A DNA stretch of 64,000 nucleotides from Streptomyces roseolilacinus (GCF_014649335.1 NZ_BMSV01000003.1:372001-436000); one strand, 5' to 3'; shown: positions 1-9,614, counted from the first letter of the stretch. Notes: generated by a model from the sequence alone, not told the origin. Translations and numbers: made by a program.

Positions 1-993
1 GACGTCGCCATCGGCGCGTACGTGGCCGAGCGCATGGGCCGCGAGATCGTCGACCGGCTCGTCGAACCCCTCCTCGGCGGGGTCTACGCGGGCGACTCGT
101 ACCGGATCTCGATGAAGGCCGCCGTGCCGAAGCTGTTCGAGGCCGCCCGGCGCCACACGACGCTCACCGACGCGGTGCGGGCCGTCCAGGCCGCCGCCGC
201 CCAGGCGCCGGCCGGGCCCGCGTTCGCGGGCATCGCCGGCGGGATCGGGCGGCTCCCGCTCGCCGTCGCCGAGGCGATCACGGCGGCGGGCGGCGAGATC
301 CGCACGAACACGCCCGTCCGCGGCCTGAGCCGCCGCCCCGACGGCTGGGAGGTCCGCACTGACCGCGGGGCCCTGCACGCCGCCGCGGTGATCCTCGCGA
401 CGCCCGCCCGGCCCACCGCGGAGCTCCTCGCCGCCGAGTCCCCGGCCGCCGCCGCCGAGCTCGCCGCCGTCGAGTACGCCTCGATGGCCCTCGTCACCCT
501 CGCCTTCCGGCGCGCCGACGTCGCCTCGGTACCCGCCGGGTCCGGCTTCCTCGTGCCGCCCGTCGACGGCCGCACGATCAAGGCGTCCACGTTCTCCAGC
601 CGCAAGTGGGGCTGGGTCGACGAGGGCGCCGGCGACCTGTTCGTGCTGCGCACCTCCATCGGCCGGTACGGCGAGGAGGAGTACCTGGACCGGGACGACG
701 CCGACCTCGTGGCGGTCTCCCTGCGCGACCTCGGCGACGCCGTGGGGATCGCCGCGAAGCCCGTCGCCACCGAGGTGACCCGCTGGACCGGCGGCCTGCC
801 GCAGTACCCGGTGGGCCACCCCGCGCGCGTCGCCCGCATCCGCCGGGCCGTCGCCGCGCTGCCCGGACTGCGGGTGTGCGGCGCGGCGTACGACGGCGTC
901 GGCATCCCCGCGGTCGTCGCGGACGGATGGCGGGCGGCGGACGAGATCCTCGCCACGCCGACCCCGGCGCCGAGCACGGTGAGCGACGAGTGA
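1..993 (+). CDS. hemY: Protoporphyrinogen/coproporphyrinogen oxidase, 3' part
   Basis: This is the C-terminal part of a FAD-dependent porphyrinogen oxidase; the 5' end and the FAD-binding N-terminus lie outside the window. The frame is open from base 1. Visible family features are the substrate-domain stretch [14 protein letters not shown] and the C-terminal FAD-binding segment [13 protein letters not shown] followed by [21 protein letters not shown]. In Gram-positive bacteria of this type the enzyme oxidises coproporphyrinogen III to coproporphyrin III in heme synthesis. It is followed after 10 bases by hemQ, the last enzyme of the same pathway, so the two are very probably co-transcribed. 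The family assignment is firm; which porphyrinogen is used is inferred from hemQ. Confidence 0.93.
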   Translation, partial: DVAIGAYVAERMGREIVDRLVEPLLGGVYAGDSYRISMKAAVPKLFEAARRHTTLTDAVRAVQAAAAQAPAGPAFAGIAGGIGRLPLAVAEAITAAGGEIRTNTPVRGLSRRPDGWEVRTDRGALHAAAVILATPARPTAELLAAESPAAAAELAAVEYASMALVTLAFRRADVASVPAGSGFLVPPVDGRTIKASTFSSRKWGWVDEGAGDLFVLRTSIGRYGEEEYLDRDDADLVAVSLRDLGDAVGIAAKPVATEVTRWTGGLPQYPVGHPARVARIRRAVAALPGLRVCGAAYDGVGIPAVVADGWRAADEILATPTPAPSTVSDE

Positions 994-1003
994 GAATAGC
1001 CGT

Positions 1004-1717
1004 ATGAGTGCGCCCGAAAAGATCCCGAACGCCGGTAAGAAGGCGAAGGACCTCAACGAGGTCATCCGCTACACCCTGTGGTCCGTCTTCAAGCTGCGCG
1101 ACGCTCTGCCGGAGGACCGCGGCGGCTACGCCGAGGAGGTCCAGGAGCTGTTCGACCAGCTCGCGGCCAAGGACGTCACGATCCGCGGCACCTACGACCT
1201 GTCCGGGCTGCGCGCCGACGCCGACGTGATGATCTGGTGGCACGCCGAGACCTCGGACCAGCTCCAGGAGGCGTACAACCTCTTCCGCCGCACCCGGCTC
1301 GGCCGCGCGCTGGAGCCGGTGTGGTCGAACATGGCGCTGCACCGCCCCGCCGAGTTCAACAAGTCGCACATCCCGGCGTTCCTCGCGGACGAGACGCCGC
1401 GCGACTACGTGAGCGTCTACCCGTTCGTGCGCTCGTACGACTGGTACCTGCTGCCCGACGAGGACCGCCGCCGCATGCTCGCCGACCACGGCAAGATGGC
1501 CCGCGGCTTCCCCGACGTCCGCGCCAACACGGTCGCGTCGTTCTCGCTCGGCGACTACGAGTGGCTCCTCGCGTTCGAGGCGGACGAGCTCCACCGCATC
1601 GTGGACCTCATGCGCCACCTGCGGGGCAGCGAGGCCCGCCGGCACGTCCGCGAGGAGGTCCCGTTCTTCACGGGCCGCCGCAAGGACGTGGCGGACCTGG
1701 TGGCGGGGCTGGCCTGA
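1004..1717 (+). CDS. hemQ: Coproheme decarboxylase HemQ (ChdC)
   Basis: The 237-residue product is a chlorite-dismutase-fold protein of the HemQ branch, which oxidatively decarboxylates coproheme to heme b in actinobacteria. Recognisable parts are the N-terminal [13 protein letters not shown], the central [10 protein letters not shown], the segment [13 protein letters not shown] that carries the catalytic tyrosine of the family, and the C-terminal [12 protein letters not shown]. The length is normal for HemQ. It starts with ATG 10 bases after the hemY stop, and a strong hairpin follows about 100 bases after its own stop. With hemY it forms the end of the heme operon. Confidence 0.95.
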   Translation: MSAPEKIPNAGKKAKDLNEVIRYTLWSVFKLRDALPEDRGGYAEEVQELFDQLAAKDVTIRGTYDLSGLRADADVMIWWHAETSDQLQEAYNLFRRTRLGRALEPVWSNMALHRPAEFNKSHIPAFLADETPRDYVSVYPFVRSYDWYLLPDEDRRRMLADHGKMARGFPDVRANTVASFSLGDYEWLLAFEADELHRIVDLMRHLRGSEARRHVREEVPFFTGRRKDVADLVAGLA

Positions 1718-1820
1718 GACCTGGTGGCGTCCGGCACGACCGGCCGCCACCCCTCGACCCGGAAGATCAGACGGCGGGCGCTTCCCGTCCGCCGCTCCAG
1801 CGACACCGGGTCCGGCTCCG

Positions 1821-1852
1821 GGTGCGGCGCGCAGTCTCCTGCGCGCCGCACC
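1821..1852. terminator. Strong bidirectional hairpin terminator
   Basis: A perfect 14-bp stem (1821-1834 paired with 1839-1852) closes a 4-nt loop, TCTC. It sits between the convergent hemQ and DUF692 genes and begins 4 bases beyond the DUF692 stop codon. There is no U-tract, as is usual for GC-rich actinomycetes. Confidence 0.8.
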
Positions 1853-1856
1853 GGCG

Positions 1857-3224
1857 TCACCCCACCAGCGCGGCGCGCGCCGCGTGCACCAGCCGGGCCG
1901 CCCTCCCCGGTGGGCGCGGGCCCGAGCGCTCCGCCCACCACAGGTACAGCCGCCGCCGGGCGCGGCCGTCCCCGGGCCGGCCCGCGTCGAGCAGGTGCCG
2001 GGCGAAGGCCAGGGCGTCCTGCCGGTAGCCGCCCGGCATCGGACGGGCCCGGGCGTACGCCACGAACGCCTCCCGGTAGTCCTCCCCGAGCAGCTCCGGC
2101 AGCTCGGGTGCGAGCTTCGCGACGATCCCCGCCCGCTTCCGGGCCAGCGCCCGGCCCTGCAACCGCAGCCGCGCCCCGTCGAAGCCCTCGGGCGCGGGGG
2201 TCCCCGCGACGAGCGCCGACAGCAGCGCGGCCTGGGCGAGCCCCAGCCGCTCCCGCACCCGCTCCGGGGCCGCCGCGGCCGCCTTCCGCCGCGGGTCCTC
2301 CGCCGGTCCGTGCCGCGCGTCCCCGGCCGGTCCGTGCCGCGGGTCCCTCCGCGCCGTCGCGGTCACCTCCCGCCGCGTGCCCGCCGGGCGCCCCGGCGTC
2401 CCCGCCGCGGCCACCCGCTCCCGGATCGCGGCCAGCTCCGCCGCGAGCTCGTCCTCCGGCGGGAAGTCGTCGTCGCGCTCCAGCAGCACCCCGGGCGGCG
2501 CCGCCCGCGACACCAGCTCCGACAGCAGGTCGAGGACCTGCGGCGGCACGGGGTGGGCGTGCGTGTCGTGCCAGACGCCGTCGCGCTCCACGCCGCCCGC
2601 CACGTGCACGTACGCGAGCGCCTCGACGGGCAGCGCGGCGAGGGCCTCGGCCGGGTCGTCCCCGCGGTTGAGCCGGTTGGTGTGGAGGTTCGCCACGTCG
2701 ATGAGGAGCCGTACGCCGGTGCGGTCGACCAGCTCCGCCAGGAACCGGCCCTCCGTCAGCTCGTCGCCCGGCCAGGAGAACAGCGCCGCCACGTTCTCCA
2801 GCGCCAGCGGCACGGGCAGCGCCTCCTGCGCGATGCGGACGTTCTCGCACAGCACGTCCAGCGCCTCCCGCGTGCGGGGCACCGGCAGCAGGTGCCCGGC
2901 CTCCATCGCGGGCGACGCGGTGAGCGGCCCCCCGGCCCGTACGAACGCGATGTGCTCGGTCACCAGCGGCGCGCCCAGCGCGGTCGCGGTGGCGGCGAGC
3001 CGGGCCAGCCGCGCCTCGTCGGGCCGGCCGGCGCCGCCGAGGCCGAGGGACACGCCGTGCGGGACGACGGTGACGCCCCGCTCGCGCAGCCGGAGGAGGG
3101 AGGCGGGGACGTGGTCGGCGCACACGTTCTCCGCGACGACCTCCACCCAGTCGACGCCGGGCAGCCGCTCCACCGCCTCCGCGATCTCCGGCCGCCAGCC
3201 GATGCCTGTGCCCAGCTCCGTCAT
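1857..3224 (-). CDS. DUF692 family metalloprotein with C-terminal extension
   Basis: This 455-residue protein has a DUF692 TIM-barrel in its first ~285 residues. The signs are GIGWRPE near the start, [52 protein letters not shown] and [11 protein letters not shown], with the His, Glu, Asp and Asn residues that hold two or three iron ions in this family. DUF692 enzymes such as MbnB modify cysteines in peptides; no precursor peptide is visible here. After a linker rich in short Arg/Asp repeats comes a ~130-residue helical C-terminal domain that I associate with actinobacterial DUF692 proteins but cannot assign a function. The ATG at 3224 is preferred over one 33 bases upstream because a GGAGGAGGGGG ribosome site precedes it. 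Confidence 0.85.
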   Translation of the reverse strand: MTELGTGIGWRPEIAEAVERLPGVDWVEVVAENVCADHVPASLLRLRERGVTVVPHGVSLGLGGAGRPDEARLARLAATATALGAPLVTEHIAFVRAGGPLTASPAMEAGHLLPVPRTREALDVLCENVRIAQEALPVPLALENVAALFSWPGDELTEGRFLAELVDRTGVRLLIDVANLHTNRLNRGDDPAEALAALPVEALAYVHVAGGVERDGVWHDTHAHPVPPQVLDLLSELVSRAAPPGVLLERDDDFPPEDELAAELAAIRERVAAAGTPGRPAGTRREVTATARRDPRHGPAGDARHGPAEDPRRKAAAAAPERVRERLGLAQAALLSALVAGTPAPEGFDGARLRLQGRALARKRAGIVAKLAPELPELLGEDYREAFVAYARARPMPGGYRQDALAFARHLLDAGRPGDGRARRRLYLWWAERSGPRPPGRAARLVHAARAALVG

Positions 3225-3386
3225 GTGCCCCCTCCTCCGTGCCGCTGGAGGGGTCATGGCCCCGCCACCGGGCGCCGAACCCCCGGGTCCCGCTTTCAGA
3301 GCTTCATTTGAGCTTGGGGCCTCCCGATCCCGCTCACCGGGCCCGCGGACCGGCGCGGGGAGGCACGTACGGGGAGGACGGGGCGT

Positions 3387-4079
3387 TCAGGCGGCGGGGG
3401 AGAAGTCGGAGACCACCGTGGCGGATCCCGGGGCGATCTCGGTGAAGCCCGCGTCGCGCACCACCGGGCGGCCGCTCGCGGTCAGGCCGGCCCAGCGCGC
3501 GGGCTCCGCGGTGCGGACCGCGAGGGGGAAGCCCGCCTCCCGCCAGGAGGAGCGGGCGGCGTCGTCCATCGCCCACCACAGCAGCTGCGCCCCGTGGCCG
3601 ACCTGGGCCATCTCCTTGCCGGTCGACATGCGCAGCCCGGGGTTGAGCCACAGCACGGCGCCGCCCGGCGCGGGGGGCGGGGGCCCGGACGGGTCGGCGA
3701 GTTCGGTGCCGGAGACCTGGAGGCGCGCCAGGTCCTTGGGCCAGCCGTCGAGCGGGACGGGCGGGAAGACCCGGACCTCGGCGCCCGCGCCGGTGACCGT
3801 GATGCCCGGCAGCCGCTCGGCGCGCCGCCACTCCGCGCCCCGGGCACGCCGGACGACCTTGCGGATGCGGGCGTCCTCCCAGTCGCGCACGGCCCGCGCC
3901 CACGCGCCGTCGCCCGTCGAGCGGTCGTCCGACAGCATCACCAGCACGGCTCGCGCGGCGGTCTCCAGCGCGTCGGTGCGGTCCGGCGGCGCGGCCTTCT
4001 CGATCCGCACGACGAGCGGCAGGACGAACTGCGGCGCGGCGTCCCGCTCGTCGGTCTCGATGACGTTCTCGCTGCTCAC
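3387..4079 (-). CDS. Peptidyl-tRNA hydrolase 2-like protein
   Basis: The 230-residue product carries a PTH2-type core in its second half. The segment LRMSTGKEMAQVGHGAQLLWW matches the Pth2 signature in which a lysine-containing helix (GK.MAQVGH) forms the active site, and RDAGFTEIAPGSATVV matches the C-terminal strand. Pth2 enzymes release peptides from peptidyl-tRNA; the actinomycete form has a ~120-residue N-terminal extension, and its real substrate has not been shown. The GTG at 4079 is favoured because CAGACT lies 6 nt upstream, as for a leaderless mRNA, and because an earlier ATG would overlap the divergent zinc-ribbon gene. Confidence 0.75.
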   Translation of the reverse strand: MSSENVIETDERDAAPQFVLPLVVRIEKAAPPDRTDALETAARAVLVMLSDDRSTGDGAWARAVRDWEDARIRKVVRRARGAEWRRAERLPGITVTGAGAEVRVFPPVPLDGWPKDLARLQVSGTELADPSGPPPPAPGGAVLWLNPGLRMSTGKEMAQVGHGAQLLWWAMDDAARSSWREAGFPLAVRTAEPARWAGLTASGRPVVRDAGFTEIAPGSATVVSDFSPAA

Positions 4080-4157
4080 GGCCCCAGTCTGCCAGCCGGG
4101 CGGGGCCGCCCCGGCGCCGGGAGCCGGGTGCGGGCGCACAGGACTACAGTCGTGAGC

Positions 4158-4388
4158 ATGGACGAGAGCCACGAGGGTGCCCACCGCGGAGCGCCGGACG
4201 ACCCGACCCGTACCTCCCCGGCGGCCGGGACCGGAGCCGATGCCGCGGCCGGGACCGGTACCGCCGGGCCGTTCGCGGACTGCGTGCTCTGCGGGGAACC
4301 CACGGAGTACCCCGAGTCGACCAGGGGCGCCACGCTGTGCCCCGTGTGCGAGTGGCAGGAGGCCCAGCGCACCGCCTGCTCCGGCTGA
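4158..4388 (+). CDS. Small zinc-ribbon protein, 76 aa
   Basis: A short protein with a low-complexity Ala/Gly/Thr N-terminal half and a C-terminal zinc ribbon of the form CVLCG...CPVCE, two CxxC pairs 18 residues apart. Such ribbons bind zinc and often mediate protein or nucleic-acid contacts; no specific function can be given. The ATG is placed exactly 7 nt after TACAGT, which suits a leaderless transcript, and the gene is divergent from the PTH2-like gene with 78 bases between starts. Its stop is only 9 bases from the stop of the convergent deacetylase gene. Confidence 0.75.
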   Translation: MDESHEGAHRGAPDDPTRTSPAAGTGADAAAGTGTAGPFADCVLCGEPTEYPESTRGATLCPVCEWQEAQRTACSG

Positions 4389-4397
4389 GGGCCCGCC

Positions 4398-5279
4398 TCA
4401 GCCCGCGGCCATCAGCTCCGACACCTTCACGAAGCGGTAGCCGCGCGCCCGCAGCTCCGGGACGATGCGGCGGACCGCCTGCTCGGTGACCGGCGCCGCG
4501 CTCAGCGTGCAGTGCAGCACGACGACCGAGCCCGGCCGCACACCGTCCAGCACCTGCTCGGCCACGGCGTCGGCGTCCGTCGCGAAGGCGTCGCCGCTCA
4601 CCACGTCCCACTGCACGGCGGTGACCCTCGCCGGCGCCAGCGCGCGCAGCGCCGCGTCGTCGTAGCAGCCGCCCGGGAAGCGGAAGTACGGCACGACGTT
4701 GCGGGCGCCCGTCGCGCGCAGCGCCGCGAACGCCCGGTCGACGTCCGCCGCCATCTCCTGGCGGGACAGCGTCGGCAGGCCGTAGCAGGGGGAGCGGAAG
4801 GCGTGGTGGCTGTAGGAGTGGTTGGCGATCTCGAAGCGCGGGTCCGTGCCGATGGACCGGGCCTGGTCGGGGTACTCCTCCGCCCACCGGCCCGTCATGA
4901 ACACCGTCGCGTCGACCTCCAGACGGCGGAGCGTCGCGATGAGGGCGGGGTTGTCGAACCGCTCGCCGCGTGCCGCGCGCGGTCCCTGATCGGCCGTCAT
5001 GTCGGCGTCGAAGGTGAGGGCGACGGTCTTCTCGGCGGCCGCCGCGCCCGTGTCGGCGACGCGGCGCTCGAAGACCGGGGTCAGGCCGTTCGGCCCCGGG
5101 GCCATCGTCGGCGGGGTGCGTCGGGAGGCCGCCGCCCCGGTCCGGGGCGACGCCTGGGCGGAGGGGGCGGCGCCGGGGTGCCGGTCCGTGGGGCCGGCCG
5201 CGGGGGGAGGGGCCCCGCAACCGGCCAGGACGGCCCACAGGGCGGCCAGAACCGACAGACGTCGTGCAGAAAATGTCAC
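4398..5279 (-). CDS. Lipoprotein polysaccharide deacetylase (NodB-like)
   Basis: The 293-residue product starts with a lipoprotein signal whose lipobox is LAGC (Cys21), so it should be anchored outside the membrane. Residues ~85-280 form a NodB-type carbohydrate esterase domain: ALTFDADMT holds the catalytic Asp and the metal-binding Asp, NHSYSHHAF the HxxxH metal ligands, and RFPGGCYDDA a later motif. Such enzymes remove N-acetyl groups from peptidoglycan or other amino-glycans. The usual TFDDGP is TFDADMT here, the form found in a sub-branch of the family. It begins with GTG and lies downstream of the PhoX-like gene on the same strand, with 95 bases between them. Confidence 0.88.
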   Translation of the reverse strand: MTFSARRLSVLAALWAVLAGCGAPPPAAGPTDRHPGAAPSAQASPRTGAAASRRTPPTMAPGPNGLTPVFERRVADTGAAAAEKTVALTFDADMTADQGPRAARGERFDNPALIATLRRLEVDATVFMTGRWAEEYPDQARSIGTDPRFEIANHSYSHHAFRSPCYGLPTLSRQEMAADVDRAFAALRATGARNVVPYFRFPGGCYDDAALRALAPARVTAVQWDVVSGDAFATDADAVAEQVLDGVRPGSVVVLHCTLSAAPVTEQAVRRIVPELRARGYRFVKVSELMAAG

Positions 5280-5374
5280 TATCGGAAAGTATCCGATCAG
5301 TTGCCCGACGCCGTCGCCGTGTCGTCTGTGTCGCCCGCGTAGCCCGTGTGGCCCCGCCCGGGGTCAGGACCCGC

Positions 5375-6751
5375 TCACCGCCAGGGCCCGGTCACCGCGA
5401 AGGTCGTGCCGGGCGCGTAGCAGTTCAGGTACATCGTCCGGCCGTCCGGCGAGAAGGTGACGCCCGCGAACTCGCCCCACTCGGTGGCGCCCCCGGAGCC
5501 GTCGGACGCCAGTGCCCGGGCGTTGCGGGCCATCGCGTACACCTCGCCGCGCCGCGTCAGCCCGTACACGTGCTGCGCCCCGCCCCCGTCCTCGCACACC
5601 ATGAGCCCGCCGCCCGGGGCGAGGCAGATGTTGTCGGGCGCCTCGCCGGGCAACCGCGGGTCGGTGTCCGGGCCGAACACGACGACCAGCGTGAGCCGGC
5701 CCCGGTACGGGTCGTACCGCCACACCTGCCCGTGGTGGTCGGCGGCCGAGCCCTGGGAGGCGCGGGCGTAGCTGGAGACGAAGTACACCGACCGGCCGCC
5801 CCAGTAGCAGCCCTCCAGCTTCTGCGCGTGGGTGACGCCCCGGGGGCCGAAGTCCTGGAACCGGATCGGGGTGTGCCGCGCCCGGCCGTCCGGCACGGGC
5901 ACCCACTCGACGCCGTCGAACGACGTGCCCGGCTCCCGTACGGCGGACAGGTCCGGCACGTCCGGTACGCGCATCGCCTCCAGGGCGCCGCCCGCGCTCA
6001 GCGACCCGGGGCCGCCGAGGGGCCGGTTCGGCAGGAACCGGTAGAACAGCCCGAACGGCCGGTCGAACGCGTCCTCCGTCTCGTAGACGACGCCCGTGCG
6101 CGGGTCGACGGCGACGGCCTCGTGCGGGAAGCGGCCCAGGGCGGTCAGCGGGACGGCCCCGGAGCGGCGGGGGTCGGCGGGGTCGACCTCGAAGACGAAG
6201 CCGTGGTCCTCGGCGTAGCCGTTGGTGCCGGCCCGGTCCTCGGTCTCCTCGCAGGTGAGCCAGGTGTTCCACGGGGTGGGGCCGCCCGCGCAGTTCACGG
6301 CCGTGCCGGCGAGGGCGACGCGCTCGTCGAGGACGCCGCCCGTCCGGTCGAGCGTGAGGGCCGTGCAGCCGCCCTTGGCCGCCGGGTCGTACGTCAGGCC
6401 GGGCACGGCCGGGACGCCGAGCGCGACCCGGGCGCCGTTCTCGTGGTTGCGGACCAGGTGGACGCGGCCGTGGCGACCGGCGAAGGCGCCCATGCCGTCG
6501 TACCGGCCCGGTACCGCGCCCTCCCCGGAGCGCAGCGGCGCGCCCTCGCGGGACAGCACCCGGTAGCGGAACCCGCGGGGGAGGTCGAGGAGGCCGTCCG
6601 GATCGGGGACGAGCGGTCCGTAGCCGGTGCTTCCGGTGTGGGCGGACGCGGCGGCCGTACCGGCGAACAGTTCGGTGAGCGCGCCGCTGAAGGCGATCCC
6701 GGCGAGTGCGGTGCCGGTGCGGGCGAGGATGTGACGTCGTGTTGCGGACAT
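5375..6751 (-). CDS. PhoX/DUF839 family secreted phosphatase-like protein
   Basis: The 458-residue product belongs to the DUF839/PhoX beta-propeller family, whose best-known members are calcium-dependent alkaline phosphatases. Family segments include PDPDGLLDLPRGFRYRVLS, LVRNHENG, NCAGGPTPWNTWLTCEET, GRFPHEAVAVDPRTG, YETEDAF and a C-terminal PDNICLAPGGGLMVCED. An N-terminal TRRHILARTG twin-arginine motif followed by a hydrophobic stretch predicts Tat export, as is usual for PhoX. The ATG at 6751 has a GGGAGAT ribosome site. A role in phosphate release is likely but not proved by sequence. Confidence 0.85.
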   Translation of the reverse strand: MSATRRHILARTGTALAGIAFSGALTELFAGTAAASAHTGSTGYGPLVPDPDGLLDLPRGFRYRVLSREGAPLRSGEGAVPGRYDGMGAFAGRHGRVHLVRNHENGARVALGVPAVPGLTYDPAAKGGCTALTLDRTGGVLDERVALAGTAVNCAGGPTPWNTWLTCEETEDRAGTNGYAEDHGFVFEVDPADPRRSGAVPLTALGRFPHEAVAVDPRTGVVYETEDAFDRPFGLFYRFLPNRPLGGPGSLSAGGALEAMRVPDVPDLSAVREPGTSFDGVEWVPVPDGRARHTPIRFQDFGPRGVTHAQKLEGCYWGGRSVYFVSSYARASQGSAADHHGQVWRYDPYRGRLTLVVVFGPDTDPRLPGEAPDNICLAPGGGLMVCEDGGGAQHVYGLTRRGEVYAMARNARALASDGSGGATEWGEFAGVTFSPDGRTMYLNCYAPGTTFAVTGPWR

Positions 6752-6995
6752 GGCATCTCCCTGCTGGCGGACAGGAACACGGACGTGACGGAACCGCACA
6801 CGTGTATCACGCTGTGTGGCGGGAGGTGAACCGTGCGGACGGTGCGGCTTTCGCGCCCCTCGGGGCCGCCGGTACGGCCGCCCCCGCCCGACCCGGTGCA
6901 CCCGCCGCCGGTGCGCCCCCCGCCCCGCTCCGGCACGCCCGCCCCCGGTCCGTCCACCCCGCCGCCCCCCGAAACGGGTCCGCCCCGGAAACGGG

Positions 6996-7029
6996 TCCGG
7001 CCGCCACCCCCTTCGGGGCGGCGGCCGGA
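6996..7029 (-). terminator. Hairpin terminator after osmC-like gene
   Basis: A perfect 10-bp stem (6996-7005 with 7020-7029) is extended inward by a further C/G-rich pairing around CTTC. It lies 20 bases beyond the stop of the OsmC gene. The rest of 6752-7049 is proline-codon-like GC-rich DNA with two copies of GAAACGGGTCCG and no gene I would support. Confidence 0.7.
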
Positions 7030-7049
7030 TCTCGGGGCGGTGGTGCCGC

Positions 7050-7478
7050 TCAGCCCGCGAGGCTCGCGGTCAGCGTGATCGTCGTGCCCGCCAGCGCCTG
7101 GCTGACCGGGCAACCCGCCTTGGCCTCCTCCGCGGCCTTGGCGAACGCGGCCTCGTCCATGCCGGGGACCTCGCCCTCGACCGTGAGGTGCACGCCCGTG
7201 ATGCCCGTGCCGGGCTGGAAGGTGACGTCGGCCTTCGTGGTCAGCCGGGTCGGCGGCGTGCCGGCCTTGCCGAGGACGGCCGACAGGAACATGGAGAAGC
7301 AGCTGGAGTGGGCGGCCGCGATGAGCTCCTCCGGGCTCGTCTTGCCGCCCGGCTCCTCGGCGCGCGCGGGCCAGGAGACCGGGTAGGAGCCGATGCCGGA
7401 GGAGTCGAGGGTCACGGTGCCCGTGCCCTCGGTGAGGTTGCCCTCCCAGACGGTGTGCGCGTGACGCGTGGTGGCCAT
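7050..7478 (-). CDS. OsmC family peroxiredoxin
   Basis: A 142-residue OsmC/Ohr-fold protein that reduces organic hydroperoxides using two cysteines. The first catalytic Cys lies in AAAHSSCFSMFLS and the second in AKAGCPVSQAL, both in the positions expected for OsmC. The N-terminal HTVWEGNLTEGTGTVTLDSS is typical of the OsmC branch rather than Ohr. Full length. It starts with ATG at 7478 and is followed by a strong hairpin, so it appears to be a single transcription unit or the end of one starting at the upstream ZapE gene. Confidence 0.93.
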   Translation of the reverse strand: MATTRHAHTVWEGNLTEGTGTVTLDSSGIGSYPVSWPARAEEPGGKTSPEELIAAAHSSCFSMFLSAVLGKAGTPPTRLTTKADVTFQPGTGITGVHLTVEGEVPGMDEAAFAKAAEEAKAGCPVSQALAGTTITLTASLAG

Positions 7479-7544
7479 GCCGGGTTCCCTTCCGGCGCCG
7501 TGCGGCGCCAGGACGGTGGACGGTGGGGCTTACGGCCCCCCAAC

Positions 7545-8615
7545 CTACTGCGTGACCAGCCCCTTGGCGTCCCGCGCCAGGGCGGTGAGCCGCGAGATCG
7601 CCCGGAAGTACTTCTTGCGGTACCCGCCGTTCAGCATCTCGTCCCCGAACAGCCGGTCGAAGGGCAACCCGGAGGCGAGCACGGGTATCTCCCGGTCGTA
7701 CAGCCGGTCGGCCAGGACCACCAGGCGCAGCGCCGTCGACTGGTCGGGGACGGCCGTCACCCCCGTCAGGCAGACCGCCGCCACGTCCTCGGTGAGCGCC
7801 CCGTACCGGCTCGGGTGGACCCGCGCCAGGTGCTCCAGCAGCTGCGGGAAGTGGTCCAGGGAGGCGCCCGGCGTCGCGTGCGCGGCCCGCGTGACCTCCT
7901 CCTCCGCGTACGGGGCCGGGGCCTGGGGCAGCCCGCGGTGGCGGTAGTCCTCGCCGTCGATGCGCAGCGGCCGGAAGTGCGCGGACAGGCCCTGGATCTC
8001 GCGCAGGAAGTCGGCGGCGGCGAACCGGCCCTCGCCCAGCTTGCCCGGCAGCGTGTTCGACGTGGCGGCCAGGGCGACGCCCGACTCGACCAGCTTGCCG
8101 AGCAGCGTGGACACCAGCACCGTGTCGCCCGGGTCGTCCAGCTCGAACTCGTCGATGCACAGCAGCCGGTGCCCGCCGAGGGTCCGCACGGTCTGCTGGA
8201 AGCCGAGCGCGCCGACCAGGTTGGTCAGCTCCACGAAGGTGCCGAACGCCTTGAGCTCGGGCTCGGCCGGCGTGGCGTGCCAGAGCGACGCCAGCAGGTG
8301 CGTCTTGCCGACGCCGTACCCGCCGTCCAGGTACACCCCGCGCGGACCGGCGGGGGCGGCGGGCTTCCGGGAGAACCAGCGGCGCCGGCCCGCGCCGCCC
8401 GCGTGCGCCCCGTCGAGGCCGGCGGCGAAGGAGGCCAGCACCCGGACGGCCTCGGCCTGGCTGGGCTGGTTCGGGTCCGGGATGTACGTGTCGAAGCGCA
8501 CGCCGTCGAAGCGCGGCGGGGGCACCATCTCGGCGACCAGGCGATCGGCGGGGACGTGCGGCTCGCGGGCGCACAGGGACAGCGGGACCGCTTCGGTCAG
8601 GGCACTCGTCGACAC
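7545..8615 (-). CDS. zapE: AFG1/ZapE family ATPase
   Basis: A 356-residue P-loop ATPase of the AFG1/ZapE family. The Walker A motif is GGYGVGKT (about residues 98-105), Walker B is LLCIDEFEL (about 148-156), and the family segment ATSNTLPGKLGEGRF follows. In proteobacteria ZapE acts at the division ring; in actinomycetes the function is not established. The N-terminal ~30 residues (ALTEAVPLSLCAREPHVPA) are of the kind seen in actinobacterial members. The GTG at 8615 has both a GGGGAGC ribosome-site-like stretch and a TACAGT box 7 nt before the start. It is divergent from the RibD-C gene with 36 bases between starts. Confidence 0.88.
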   Translation of the reverse strand: MSTSALTEAVPLSLCAREPHVPADRLVAEMVPPPRFDGVRFDTYIPDPNQPSQAEAVRVLASFAAGLDGAHAGGAGRRRWFSRKPAAPAGPRGVYLDGGYGVGKTHLLASLWHATPAEPELKAFGTFVELTNLVGALGFQQTVRTLGGHRLLCIDEFELDDPGDTVLVSTLLGKLVESGVALAATSNTLPGKLGEGRFAAADFLREIQGLSAHFRPLRIDGEDYRHRGLPQAPAPYAEEEVTRAAHATPGASLDHFPQLLEHLARVHPSRYGALTEDVAAVCLTGVTAVPDQSTALRLVVLADRLYDREIPVLASGLPFDRLFGDEMLNGGYRKKYFRAISRLTALARDAKGLVTQ

Positions 8616-8651
8616 GCTCCCCACTGTAAGGGCCGTGCCAGACTGCACGAC

Positions 8652-9467
8652 ATGCGACGCCTGTTCCCTGTGACCGACCAGACACCCCCCGTCCCCGCCG
8701 GCCCCGCCGCGCCCGCCGCCGTGGGGGAGGGCCGCGAGTGGTCCCTCGACGAGCTGGCCGAGGCGTACGCCTACCCGGCCGCCGGGGCCCCGCACGGTGC
8801 GTGGCTGCGCGCCAACATGGTGTCGTCCCTGGACGGCGCCGCCCAGCACGACGGGCGCTCGGAGCCGATCTCCTCCGCCGCCGACATGCGGATCTTCGGC
8901 ACGCTGCGGGCGCTCGCCGACGTGGTCGTCGTGGGCGCCGAGACCGTACGCCTGGAGGGCTACCGCCCGGCCCGCGCGCGGGAGGCCTTCGCCGCGCGCC
9001 GGGCGGCGGCCGGGCAGGGGCCCGCGCCCGCCATCGCCGTGGTGAGCGCCTCGCTGGACCTGGACTTCTCGCTGCCGCTGTTCACCTCGCCGCTCGTGCC
9101 GACCCTGGTCCTCACGGGCGCCGCCGCGCCGCCCGACCGGGTGCGGGAGGCCGAGCGGGCCGGGGCGGAGGTGGTCGTCGCGGGCGACGGGCCGGGCGTG
9201 GAGCCGGGGCGCGCCGTGGAGGCGCTGGCCGGGCGCGGGCTGACCCGGCAGCTCACCGAGGGCGGACCGCGGCTGCTGGGCCAGTTCGTGGCCGCCGGGG
9301 TGCTGGACGAGCTGTGCCTGACCGTGTCCCCCACGCTCACCGCCGGGGACGCGCAGCGCATCGCGGGTGGGCCGGCCGTGGCGGTGCCGTCGCGGTTCGC
9401 GCTGGCGTCCGTGCTGGAGGAGGACGGCTTCCTCTTCACGCGGTACCGCCGGACCGCCCCGGTGTGA
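8652..9467 (+). CDS. RibD C-terminal domain pyrimidine reductase family protein
   Basis: The 271-residue protein is a stand-alone RibD C-terminal (dihydrofolate-reductase-fold) domain. Typical segments are LRANMVSSLDGAAQHDG with the substrate loop, ADVVVVGAETVRLEGY, GLTRQLTEGGPRLLGQF and the C-terminal LEEDGFLFTRYRR. The riboflavin-pathway reductase uses NADPH on a pyrimidine ribosyl substrate; single-domain actinomycete members are often not the main riboflavin enzyme, so the substrate here is open. The ATG lies 7 nt after CAGACT, as for a leaderless mRNA. Confidence 0.85.
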   Translation: MRRLFPVTDQTPPVPAGPAAPAAVGEGREWSLDELAEAYAYPAAGAPHGAWLRANMVSSLDGAAQHDGRSEPISSAADMRIFGTLRALADVVVVGAETVRLEGYRPARAREAFAARRAAAGQGPAPAIAVVSASLDLDFSLPLFTSPLVPTLVLTGAAAPPDRVREAERAGAEVVVAGDGPGVEPGRAVEALAGRGLTRQLTEGGPRLLGQFVAAGVLDELCLTVSPTLTAGDAQRIAGGPAVAVPSRFALASVLEEDGFLFTRYRRTAPV

Positions 9468-9614
9468 ACCGGTCCGGGGCGGACAGACGGGGGAGACACT
9501 GATCGCGCAACAGATCGGAATTAACCGTTCCGCCTACCCTGTGCCGGGCAGACTTACCTTCGCAGACCCCGTCCGGGCACGGGGAAGGATGGTTTCCGCA
9601 GAAGGGCTTCCAAG

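Noticed and set aside
6833..7078. Plus-strand 81-codon proline-rich frame
   Set aside because: It overlaps the terminator and the end of the OsmC gene, has no family features and its composition is what GC-rich non-coding DNA gives.
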